A stretch of DNA of 10,642 bases, taken from contig PMHC01000134.1 of the NCBI GenBank assembly GCA_003156495.1, positions 1,653-12,294 of the forward strand, read 5' to 3'. Source of the DNA: Acidobacteriaceae bacterium (lineage in GTDB: Bacteria > Acidobacteriota > Terriglobia > Terriglobales > Acidobacteriaceae). This document shows, piece after piece, positions 1 through 6,176 of the stretch. A program made the position numbers and the translations under genes. The stretch's first letter is position 1; the number at the start of each line of letters is the position of its first letter. The notes beneath the pieces are model-generated. The model searched no databases, was not told the origin of the DNA, and was given only the letters and a program-made list of their open reading frames with translations.

Positions 1-1158
1 CAGATTGCCAAGGAGCCGATCGCCAAGAAGGGCGCACGCATCACCAGTCATATCGCGCTGCCGGGCCGCTTCCTGGTCTTCATGCCGACGGTCACGCACG
101 TGGGCGTCAGCCGCAAAATCGCCTCCGACGAAGAACGTCACAGGCTGAAGCGGATTTTGCTGCACGAGCGCGGCGAAGCTGCCGGCGGATTCATCGTGCG
201 CACCGCCGCCGAAGGCGCTTCGGAAGAAGAGCTGCGCGCCGATCTGCGCTTCCTGATCAATCTTTGGAACGACATCAAGCAGCGCTCCGAGGCGTCGAAG
301 TCGCCCTCGCTGATCTATCACGATCTCTCGCTGATCGAGCGCATTCTGCGCGATCAGGTGAGCGACAACTTCGCCAACATCTGGGTCGATTCCGAGGCCG
401 ACTACGAGCGCATCGTGCGCTTCCTCAACCACTTTTCGCCCACGCTGGTGCGCCGCGTCAAGCTCTACAACAAAGAGACGCCGCTCTTTGAGCACTTTGG
501 CATCGAAGACGAAATCTCCAAGGCGCTGCACTCCAAGGTCTGGCTCAAGTCGGGCGGTTCGATCGTCATCAATCAGACCGAAGCGCTGGTCGCCATCGAC
601 ATCAACACAGGCAAGTACGTGGGCAAGTCGGCGCGGCTCGAAGATACGATCGTCAAGACTAACCTCGACGCGGTGCCGGAGATCGTTCGCCAGATCCGCC
701 TGCGCGACCTGGGCGGCATCATCATCATCGACTTCATCGACATGGACGAGCGCAAAAACCGCTTCAAGGTGATGGCGGCGATTGAAGAGGCGCTCAAGAG
801 CGATCGCGCGCCAACCAAGGTTCTGCAGTTTAACGACTTTGGCTTGGTAGCGATCACGCGCAAGCGCGTTAAGCAGTCGCTCGAGCGCACGCTCTCGGTT
901 CCTTGCCCCACCTGCCAGGCTACCGGCATGGTCAAGAGTCCGGCAACGGTTTGCAACGAAATTTACATCGAGATGCGCAAGATGCGGAAGCACTTCGAGA
1001 ATTCCGATGTGACGTTGCGCGTGCATCCCGAGACGGTGAAGGCGCTCAAGGCCAACAACGCCCGCTGGATGATCGAGTTCGAGGAACTGATCGGACGCAG
1101 TCTGCTGCTGAAGAGCGATCCGACGCTGCACCCCGAACAGTTCGACATTCAGGGATAG
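1..1158 (+). CDS. rng: Ribonuclease E/G family endoribonuclease, 5'-truncated by window edge
   Basis: This is a single-strand-specific endoribonuclease of the RNase E/G family, acting in rRNA maturation and mRNA decay. The reading frame is open from base 1, and 385 residues are visible. The start (KEPIAKKGARITSH, LPGRFLVFMP) matches the region just after the S1 domain, so roughly 100 N-terminal residues lie outside the window. The two catalytic Mg-binding aspartates are in VAIDINTGKYVG (D200) and IIIIDFIDMD (D244). The Zn-link motif CPTC (C302, C305) joins subunits in this family. Only about 80 residues follow the Zn-link, as in RNase G, so there is no RNase E-type degradosome scaffold tail. 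The symbol rng rests on that length; many Acidobacteriota annotations simply say Rne/Rng. A strong intrinsic terminator follows 20 nt after the stop, so this gene ends its transcription unit. Family assignment is very secure. Confidence 0.96.
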   Translation, partial: QIAKEPIAKKGARITSHIALPGRFLVFMPTVTHVGVSRKIASDEERHRLKRILLHERGEAAGGFIVRTAAEGASEEELRADLRFLINLWNDIKQRSEASKSPSLIYHDLSLIERILRDQVSDNFANIWVDSEADYERIVRFLNHFSPTLVRRVKLYNKETPLFEHFGIEDEISKALHSKVWLKSGGSIVINQTEALVAIDINTGKYVGKSARLEDTIVKTNLDAVPEIVRQIRLRDLGGIIIIDFIDMDERKNRFKVMAAIEEALKSDRAPTKVLQFNDFGLVAITRKRVKQSLERTLSVPCPTCQATGMVKSPATVCNEIYIEMRKMRKHFENSDVTLRVHPETVKALKANNARWMIEFEELIGRSLLLKSDPTLHPEQFDIQG

Positions 1159-1178
1159 CGGAACTAACGAAGTTAGGC

Positions 1179-1212
1179 AAAGGCCGGAGCTTATCGCTCC
1201 GGCCTTTGCTTT
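1179..1212 (+). terminator. Intrinsic terminator after the RNase E/G gene
   Basis: A perfect 12-bp stem (AAAGGCCGGAGC at 1179-1190 pairing with 1196-1207) closes a 5-nt loop TTATC and is followed by GCTTTT. The GC-rich stem flanked by A and T runs is a textbook Rho-independent terminator. It lies 20 nt past the RNase E/G stop and upstream of the outer-membrane protein gene, so the two genes are probably transcribed separately. Confidence 0.88.
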
Positions 1213-1323
1213 TAACGCTCGACTTGGCCGGGAGCAACCTTCTCGCCAATTTCGTGTCTAACCAAGTGCCAGGGCATTCATACCCGGCGGCATTGAAAAA
1301 AATTCGATTATTGAGGTCCCGAT
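1213..1323 (+). promoter_or_regulatory. Upstream region and ribosome binding site of the beta-barrel gene
   Basis: This stretch between the terminator and the ATG at 1324 must contain the promoter of the beta-barrel gene if the terminator works. A Shine-Dalgarno GAGG at 1313-1316 sits 7 nt ahead of the ATG and supports that start. The 20 or so bases before it are A/T-rich, starting at a TTGAAA at 1293. I could not find a convincing -35/-10 pair with correct spacing, so no promoter hexamers are claimed. Confidence 0.45.
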
Positions 1324-2160
1324 ATGTCAGTTTCCCGTTGGATGTCATTGACGATGCGCGCCAGCTTTGTTGGTTGCGCGGTGCTGCTTGCGAGTATTGC
1401 CGCGAGCGCACAAACAACTGCAACGCCCGAGCAGGGTTACTCGTCGAGCCAAGCGGGCATGTCGCCTTTTACTACTTTCGCTTTGTCTGAAAGCGGTTCC
1501 GCTGCGGCTGCCGAAGGCGGCCAGTACGGCGGTAATTATGGCGGCGGCGAAAAACGCGGCGGTTTGCTGCATAAATTGACTTACGAATTCGGCGGAGGCT
1601 TCAACGCTCCCAAAAGCAGCTCGGTTACCTACGGCGGCAACTTTACCGTGGGCACGGGATTCAAGTTCAACAAGTATCTTTCCGCGCTGGCCGAGTACCA
1701 GTTCATCGACGCCAAGCTGCCGGGCTACCTGATCGCCGAAGCCGGCGCCGACGGCGGCCATGCGCACATCTGGTCGTTCACCATCGATCCGGTTGTAGAC
1801 CTCTTCCCCAAAGCGAAAAACGACTTTTACATCACCGGCGGCGGCGGCTTTTACCGCAAGGTGACCAGCTTTACCGACGTCGAAGAGACCGAGTACTGCT
1901 ACTACTACTGCGAAGTAGGAACGACCAGCGCCGTAGTCGGCCACTTTTCGTCGAATCAGGGAGGCGTGAATATCGGCGCCGGCTACCAACGCCGCGTGGG
2001 CGGCGATTTCGGCGACAGCAACCACATGCGGCTTTTCGTCGAGGCGCGTTACCTGGACCTGTTTACGCCGGCCGTGATCGGCAGCGCCAATGGATTGGGC
2101 GTGACCACTGTCAACGCGGACACCAAGCTGATTCCCGTAACCTTCGGCGTGCGCTTCTAG
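1324..2160 (+). CDS. Secreted outer-membrane beta-barrel protein (OmpA/opacity-like, function unknown)
   Basis: This is a 278-residue protein predicted to sit in the outer membrane. It begins with a signal peptide: basic n-region (R5, R12), hydrophobic stretch about 13-26, and an ASA|Q cleavage site after A29. A low-complexity glycine-rich linker (about 64-80, GGQYGGNYGGGEKRGG) follows. Alternating hydrophobic/polar strands then run from about 84 to 278 (for example LTYEFGGGF, YGGNFTVGTGF, YLSALAEYQF, DFYITGGGGFY, GVNIGAGYQRR, MRLFVEARYL). It ends in PVTFGVRF, a C-terminal aromatic signal used by the BAM complex. The length suits a small 8-strand barrel such as the OmpA or opacity-porin folds. 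A Tyr-rich CYYYC (C192, C196) lies in what is probably an external loop and could form a disulfide. The start is supported by GAGG 7 nt upstream. No specific ligand or role can be assigned; the barrel prediction rests on pattern, not on a recognised family member. Confidence 0.85.
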   Translation: MSVSRWMSLTMRASFVGCAVLLASIAASAQTTATPEQGYSSSQAGMSPFTTFALSESGSAAAAEGGQYGGNYGGGEKRGGLLHKLTYEFGGGFNAPKSSSVTYGGNFTVGTGFKFNKYLSALAEYQFIDAKLPGYLIAEAGADGGHAHIWSFTIDPVVDLFPKAKNDFYITGGGGFYRKVTSFTDVEETEYCYYYCEVGTTSAVVGHFSSNQGGVNIGAGYQRRVGGDFGDSNHMRLFVEARYLDLFTPAVIGSANGLGVTTVNADTKLIPVTFGVRF

Positions 2161-2180
2161 CTGCTTTCCAAATTCAGCAC

Positions 2181-2238
2181 ATCGAATGCCCCATCCCGGC
2201 CGCGAGAACACAAGCGCGGCCGGGATGGGGCATTCGAT
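2181..2238. terminator. Perfect 24-bp inverted repeat between convergent genes, possible bidirectional terminator
   Basis: The arms at 2181-2204 and 2215-2238 are exact reverse complements over 24 bp, around a 10-nt loop (AGAACACAAG). The structure starts 20 nt after the beta-barrel stop and ends 12 nt before the stop of the convergent minus-strand gene, where a bidirectional terminator is expected. Neither side has a clear T-run, so termination would have to be helped by Rho or come from hairpin strength alone. Other possibilities are an mRNA 3'-end stabiliser or a dispersed palindromic repeat. Confidence 0.6.
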
Positions 2239-2250
2239 TGCGCGGCGGCG

Positions 2251-2601
2251 CTACCAGAGTTTTTCTTCGGTCGGCGTGCCGACCTCGCCGCGCTCGATTC
2301 TTTCTAAAAATGTGCGCGCCAAACGCGGCTCGCCGGGGTGGTTTTCGCCGTGCATCGTGCACAGGTCGAGGAACTCGTCGCAGAGTGCGTTACGCTCCTC
2401 CTGCTGTGCCAGAACCGCTTGCAGCGCCACCGCCAACTGACGCAGCCGCGCGGCTTCGGGCCACTCCTGCTCGCCAATCATTTCAGAGAAAAGGCCGCGC
2501 CGGCCGCGGGCGCACTCGTCCAGACAGGCCATGAGCTGCTCGCCAAACGCGCTGTTGAGCGTGTCCACTTGTGTGGCTTCCATTGCGTCGCGTGGGTCCA
2601 T
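2251..2601 (-). CDS. Small hypothetical protein, probably helical and cytoplasmic
   Basis: This 116-residue protein belongs to no family I recognise. It has no signal peptide or membrane segment. The sequence is rich in Glu, Ala, Leu and Arg with long runs compatible with alpha helices (about 12-33 and 46-104). The cysteines are at C26, C30, C74 and C81, with H84 nearby; the CxxxC and CxxxxxxCxxH spacing could bind metal but may be chance. The chosen ATG is 16 nt after the peptidase stop and has GAGGAG 2 nt upstream. That spacing is short, but the overlapping AAGAGG gives 4 nt. An alternative in-frame ATG six codons later (MEATQ) is farther from any ribosome binding site. Position and spacing imply cotranscription with the upstream Xaa-Pro aminopeptidase. 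The frame stays open beyond this start only as a shadow inside the peptidase gene. I infer it is real from the SD, the tight spacing and its non-shadow composition. Confidence 0.75.
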   Translation of the reverse strand: MDPRDAMEATQVDTLNSAFGEQLMACLDECARGRRGLFSEMIGEQEWPEAARLRQLAVALQAVLAQQEERNALCDEFLDLCTMHGENHPGEPRLARTFLERIERGEVGTPTEEKLW

Positions 2602-2617
2602 AGCTCCTCTTATTTCG

Positions 2618-3967
2618 TCATTTCGCGCGCATCGCCGCTTCAACTTCGTCGGCAGTGTGCGGCAGCTTGGCGTCCAGATCGATGAGCTTGCCGTCGGCGC
2701 CAACCAGAAAATCGCACTCGATGCGCACGCCGAGATTTTCTTCGGGGATGTAAACGCCAGGCTCGATGGTGAAGACCATTCCCGGCTTGAGCACCTGCGG
2801 GTAATTCGCCGGATCGTGCACGTCGATGCCGACCGTGTGACCGAGGCCATGCAGCCAGTACGGGCCCAGCGGCTGGCCGTGCAGGTTTTTGCCGTGTGTG
2901 TTGATGTAGTTGTAGGCCGCGGTGTCGAGCGAATTTGGATCGCGACGGTCGCGGTCGTTGATGGTGGACTTTCCGACCGCAAAAGCTGCAATGGCCGCCC
3001 GCTGCGCGCCGAGCACGATCTCATAAATCTCCCGCTGCCGCGCGGTGAAGTGGCCGCCGACCGGCACGGTGCGGGTGATGTCGGCGGCATACATCGAATA
3101 CTCGCAGGCGGCGTCGACCACCAGCAGTTCGCCGGTCTGCATGGTGCGGTCATTGGCCGAATAGTGAAGGACGGTCGAGTTAGGACCGGAACCGACAATG
3201 GGCGAGTAGCTGGGTCGTTCGCAACCGTTCTCCATCCAAACGGCGGTCATGGCGCCGGCGATGGCGCGCTCGGTCATGCCCGGTTTGACCCACCACTGCA
3301 TCATCACGCGCTGGGCCAGGATCGAAGCCTCGGAAGCCTTTTCGATGAGCGCGATTTCGCTAGCGTCTTTGAACAGGCGCAACTGTCCGGTGGGAGTGGT
3401 AACGTCGCGCGGCTGAGGCAGGGCGGTTGTGCCCAGCGCCGTAGCGGTAAAGTCGACGAGCGCTTTGGCGGCCGGAGCGTCAGGTTGCGTCCAGAGATTG
3501 CGACCGAGAGCGCGATCGGCGGCGACGAGCGAGGCAAGCTCGGCCGGCAGCGAAGCCATCGGCTCGACGGCGTCAACGCCCGCCGTTTGGGGCGCATCCG
3601 GCGTGGCGGCATCCATTTTTACGCCGGTGTACTTTTCCATGTGCAAGTCGCGCGCGGGCAGAAAGAGAATCTCTTTGTAGGCGCGCGGTGTGGCGCCCTG
3701 CGGCGAGGCGCCAACAATCATCAACGCCGCGCCCGGCTCGGTCCAGCCGGTGAGGTAGTAGAAGTTCGAGTCCTGCCGGTAAGGCATGAAGTCAAGCGGC
3801 GACTCTTCGGCGGCGAAGAGCACCGCGACTCCACCCTGCAACTTAGCGCCCAAGGCCGCGCGCCGCGCCCGGTAGACGCCGGCAGGCTGTTTTTCCAAAG
3901 CGTGAAGCGCGGGCAGCATGAAGGCAAAAAGAAGCAGCCCGCAGACGGGAAGACGAAGCCGATTCAT
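2618..3967 (-). CDS. pepP: Secreted Xaa-Pro aminopeptidase (peptidase family M24B)
   Basis: This 449-residue metallopeptidase would release N-terminal residues preceding proline. Residues about 28-165 match the aminopeptidase P N-terminal domain (DSNFYYLTGWTEPGAAL), and about 205-440 form the pita-bread M24 domain. All five dinuclear-metal ligands are visible: D285 (VVDAACEY), D296 (AADITRT), H377 (GLGHTVG), E402 (TIEPGVY) and E416 (VRIECDF). The supporting histidines are H268 (VLHYS) and H384 (DVHDP). Unlike cytoplasmic E. coli PepP, it starts with a signal peptide, MNRLRLPVCGLLLFAFMLPA, then a likely LHA|LEK cleavage near residue 23. It should therefore act in the periplasm or outside, on proline-containing peptides. 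The ATG at 3967 is chosen because the signal peptide begins there; the upstream open frame enters the GGDEF gene and is shadow. Its Shine-Dalgarno is weak (AGCGGA). The small gene at 2601-2251 follows directly. The symbol is by family; orthology to E. coli pepP is not shown. Confidence 0.93.
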   Translation of the reverse strand: MNRLRLPVCGLLLFAFMLPALHALEKQPAGVYRARRAALGAKLQGGVAVLFAAEESPLDFMPYRQDSNFYYLTGWTEPGAALMIVGASPQGATPRAYKEILFLPARDLHMEKYTGVKMDAATPDAPQTAGVDAVEPMASLPAELASLVAADRALGRNLWTQPDAPAAKALVDFTATALGTTALPQPRDVTTPTGQLRLFKDASEIALIEKASEASILAQRVMMQWWVKPGMTERAIAGAMTAVWMENGCERPSYSPIVGSGPNSTVLHYSANDRTMQTGELLVVDAACEYSMYAADITRTVPVGGHFTARQREIYEIVLGAQRAAIAAFAVGKSTINDRDRRDPNSLDTAAYNYINTHGKNLHGQPLGPYWLHGLGHTVGIDVHDPANYPQVLKPGMVFTIEPGVYIPEENLGVRIECDFLVGADGKLIDLDAKLPHTADEVEAAMRAK

Positions 3968-4065
3968 TCCGCTATTGTCGCGCCTGGCGTCAAGCAAAGC
4001 AAAATGAAAAAGCGGACGAGGCGGCTTGCGGCGCGGGTAAAATCGGCTATTCTTCGCGACAGGAC
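3968..4065. other. Short intergenic spacer, GGDEF gene to peptidase gene
   Basis: This 98-bp gap separates the stop of the diguanylate cyclase gene from the peptidase start on the minus strand. No hairpin with a T-run was found. A loose TTGCTT/GACAAT pair with 17-nt spacing can be read on the minus strand ending near 3974, but it lies almost on the start codon and I do not trust it. The peptidase could be read through from the GGDEF gene or have its own promoter here. Confidence 0.35.
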
Positions 4066-5118
4066 TCACGCACCGCAGACGTGTCCGCGCCCGTGGCTTT
4101 TCACCGCGTACATGCGCGCGTCGGCGGTGCCGATGATCTCGTGAACCTGCGCGCCGTCGTCGGGAGCGGAAGCCAGGCCCACGCTGGCGCTTACGTTCAG
4201 CTTCAGTCCGCTCTTCATCCGGAACTGCGTTTCCATCAGCGCGCGCAGTTGCACTTTCGCCAGCGTCAATGCATCCTTGGCGTCGGTCTCCGGCATCAGA
4301 ATGACGAACTCGTCGCCGCCGTAGCGGAAACATTGATCCTGCTTGCGGCTCAGTTCCTGCAACCGGCGGCCAACCCGGTCGAGCAATTCACTGCCGACCA
4401 GATGCCCGTGCGCATCGTTGACCAACTTGAAGCGATCCAGATCCAGAAAGGCCAGACTGAGCGGCCGCTTCTGTTTTTTCGCCCGCTTCAGTTCGCTCTC
4501 CAGCACGCTGTACAGGTGGCGCACGTTGTAGAGTCCCGTGGCGTCGTCGGTGATCGTCAACTGCTGAATCCGCGCCACGTCGCGCGCGTTTTCAATGGCG
4601 ATGGCCGCATGATCGGCAAGAATGTGCAGAAAGGCGATCGTATAGTCCGACATTTCGGCGCGCGGATTAAGAATCTCGATAACGCCCTGCGTGCCCGTGC
4701 GTCCCCGCAGCGGCATGGCGATCACCGAGCGCACGGCGCGCTTGGTGGCGGCCTGGGAGTGCACGGCGCGCGCATCGGCGGCGGCTTCGGGCACAATCAG
4801 CGTTTCTCCATGCTGCACCACCCAACCGGCCACGCCATCGCCCACCTTCACGCGCAATCCGCGCAAAGCCTCCTGCCCGTGACCGCCGGCGATTGCGTAG
4901 TAGAGTTCCTGGCTGGCCTCGTCGAGCATCAGCAGCATCCATAGCTCGGCCTCGACCATCTGCTCCATGTGTTCAAGAATGGTGCGCAGAATAGTATCCA
5001 AATCGAAACTGGAGGTGAGCGAACGCGCCAGATGATGAAAGACCAGAAGATCGGCCAGCGGAATACGCTCCGGTGTTTCGCTGGATATTTTTCTATCTTG
5101 GGGGAGTGTCTTTTTCAT
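4066..5118 (-). CDS. GAF domain-containing diguanylate cyclase (GGDEF)
   Basis: This 350-residue cytoplasmic protein is predicted to make cyclic di-GMP from two GTP. After a short N-tail, a GAF sensor domain spans about 25-180, including the GDGVAGWVVQHGE and VIAMPLRGRTGTQGVIEILN patterns. A GGDEF domain spans about 187-347. It has LTITDDATGLYNVRHL, the metal-binding LDLDRFK (D226, D228) and an intact active-site loop YGGDEF (GGDEF at 267-271). An RxxD inhibitory I-site (R258, D261) lies exactly five residues before GGDEF, so product inhibition is expected. There is no signal peptide, membrane helix or EAL domain, so the input is probably a soluble ligand or partner sensed by GAF. The ATG at 5118 (MKKTLPQD) has GAGG 2 nt upstream. 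A TTG five codons earlier at 5133 keeps the frame but has no visible ribosome binding site. It runs toward the peptidase gene 98 nt away and is divergent from menG. Confidence 0.93.
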   Translation of the reverse strand: MKKTLPQDRKISSETPERIPLADLLVFHHLARSLTSSFDLDTILRTILEHMEQMVEAELWMLLMLDEASQELYYAIAGGHGQEALRGLRVKVGDGVAGWVVQHGETLIVPEAAADARAVHSQAATKRAVRSVIAMPLRGRTGTQGVIEILNPRAEMSDYTIAFLHILADHAAIAIENARDVARIQQLTITDDATGLYNVRHLYSVLESELKRAKKQKRPLSLAFLDLDRFKLVNDAHGHLVGSELLDRVGRRLQELSRKQDQCFRYGGDEFVILMPETDAKDALTLAKVQLRALMETQFRMKSGLKLNVSASVGLASAPDDGAQVHEIIGTADARMYAVKSHGRGHVCGA

Positions 5119-5398
5119 CGCCTCGTTACGCAAAGCGGACTATGCGGTCTGCACGCCGGAGAACGCGCGCCCTGAGCGGGCCGTTGAAAACGGTTAGAAA
5201 GTTAACGCGGAGAGTGCAGAGAAGAGAGCCAGCCATTTGCAACTTCAAGCCTATACCTTTTTCTAGACGCGTAAAGCGACGAATGCATTTCACTCGGCCG
5301 CGCGGCAAACGCGATAGCATAGGAGAACGCGCAAAATTGCGCTCCGATCGCGACGTTGCGCTTTAAACGGAGGCAGCAAAACGGAGGCAGCAAAAGAG
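5119..5398. promoter_or_regulatory. Divergent intergenic region between GGDEF gene and menG
   Basis: These 280 bp lie between divergently transcribed genes and should hold promoters for both. The middle (about 5184-5290) is richer in A/T than the coding DNA around it. Two short dyads are visible: CCGTT-GAA-AACGG at 5181-5193 and GCGCAA-AA-TTGCGC at 5329-5342. The second lies about 57 nt before the menG start, where a regulator could bind. The stretch also holds the duplicated ribosome binding site listed separately. No well-spaced sigma-70 hexamers stand out, and no tRNA, riboswitch or convincing small gene was recognised. Confidence 0.5.
5365..5392 (+). repeat. 14-bp tandem repeat duplicating the Shine-Dalgarno of menG
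   Basis: The unit AAACGGAGGCAGCA occurs twice in direct tandem (5365-5378 and 5379-5392), followed by a further AAA of a third copy. Each copy carries a full GGAGG (5369-5373 and 5383-5387). The nearer one is 11 nt from the ATG at 5399. The farther one is 25 nt away and has no start codon at normal spacing. The repeat sits wholly in the leader and supports the chosen start. Confidence 0.85.
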
Positions 5399-6163
5399 AT
5401 GAGTGCAATGGGAGCCAGGCCGATGGGCGCGGCCGACGAAAGTGGCGCGGCCGAGGCCGTGCGCCATATCTTCGACTCCATTGCGCCGCGCTACGATCTG
5501 CTCAACCATCTGCTTTCGGCCAACATCGACCGCCTGTGGCGACGCCGTGCGGCCCGGCATTTCCGCGCTGTGCTGGCGCGCCCCGAAGCGTCGATTCTCG
5601 ACCTTTGTTGCGGCACCGGCGACCTGACGCTAGCGCTGCTCCGGCGGCGTTCGCGAGGATCGCAGCCGATCCTGGCGGCTGATTTTTCCCGCGCCATGCT
5701 GGCTCGCGGAGCCAACAAATTCGGCGAACACGCGCGCAAGCCCGGCACTCCCTACGCCGTGCCGATCGAAGCCGACGCGCTTCAACTTCCCATTGCCGAC
5801 GGCGCGCTCGACCTGATCGCCACCGCCTTCGGCTTTCGCAATCTAGCCAATTATCAGGCCGGCCTTGAAGAATTCTTCCGCGCGCTCAAGCCTGGCGGGC
5901 AATTGGGAATTTTGGAATTCGGCGAGCCCGGCGGCCTGGTGGGCAAGGCCTACGCCGTCTACTTTCATCGCGTGTTGCCGGCCATCGGGCGCGCCATCTG
6001 CGGCCAGGATGTGCCCTACGCCTATTTGCCCCGCTCGGTCGGCAAATTTCCGCAGCCCGGCCAACTGCTGGCCATGATGCAGGCGGCTGGTTTCGCCAAC
6101 TGCGCCTGGCGGCCCTACACCTTCGGAATCGCCGGCTTGTACACCGCCGAGCGTCCCCGGTAA
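5399..6163 (+). CDS. ubiE: Demethylmenaquinone/ubiquinone C-methyltransferase (UbiE/MenG)
   Basis: This 254-residue class I SAM-dependent methyltransferase puts the C-methyl group on the quinone ring in the final stage of menaquinone synthesis. In ubiquinone-makers the same family also acts in that pathway. The family hallmarks appear in order: FDSIAPRYDLLNHLLS (25-40), SAM motif I LDLCCGTGDL (67-76), acidic motif ADFSRAM (94-100), the UbiE signature TAFGFRNL (142-149), LKPGGQLGILEFGEP (163-177), PYAYLPRSVGKFP (206-218) and the C-terminal TFGIAGLYTAERP. Length is typical of the family. If the organism is an acidobacterium the substrate is most likely demethylmenaquinone (menG is the better name), but the sequence cannot separate the two. 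Translation starts at ATG 5399 behind a duplicated GGAGG; M4 is a less well placed alternative. The CDF transporter gene begins 13 nt after the stop, suggesting cotranscription. Confidence 0.95.
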   Translation: MSAMGARPMGAADESGAAEAVRHIFDSIAPRYDLLNHLLSANIDRLWRRRAARHFRAVLARPEASILDLCCGTGDLTLALLRRRSRGSQPILAADFSRAMLARGANKFGEHARKPGTPYAVPIEADALQLPIADGALDLIATAFGFRNLANYQAGLEEFFRALKPGGQLGILEFGEPGGLVGKAYAVYFHRVLPAIGRAICGQDVPYAYLPRSVGKFPQPGQLLAMMQAAGFANCAWRPYTFGIAGLYTAERPR

Positions 6164-6176
6164 TCTAAAAGTCGCA

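Noticed and set aside
1345..2211. Open frame of 288 codons on the minus strand opposite the beta-barrel gene
   Set aside because: Shadow of a gene with signal peptide, SD and C-terminal barrel signal; it also runs through the inverted repeat and matches nothing known.
2602..3198. N-terminal extension of the small hypothetical protein frame to 315 residues
   Set aside because: The extension is an out-of-frame reading of the peptidase gene; an SD and ATG lie right after the peptidase stop.
2531..4144. Long open frame of 537 codons on the plus strand, antisense to the Xaa-Pro aminopeptidase gene
   Set aside because: It lies opposite a gene with all catalytic motifs intact, has no recognisable domain, and its His/Arg/Gly-rich composition is what the complement of a GC-rich gene yields.
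3968..4333. N-terminal extension of the peptidase frame to 571 residues
   Set aside because: The extra 122 residues are Arg-rich shadow sequence overlapping the GGDEF gene, and a clear signal peptide begins at 3967.
4081..4944. 287-codon plus-strand frame opposite the GGDEF gene
   Set aside because: Antisense shadow of a well-supported GAF-GGDEF protein, with no domain of its own.
5073..5366. Possible 97-residue Arg-rich ORF in the divergent intergenic region
   Set aside because: No ribosome binding site, no coding-like composition, starts inside the GGDEF gene and ends in the menG leader.
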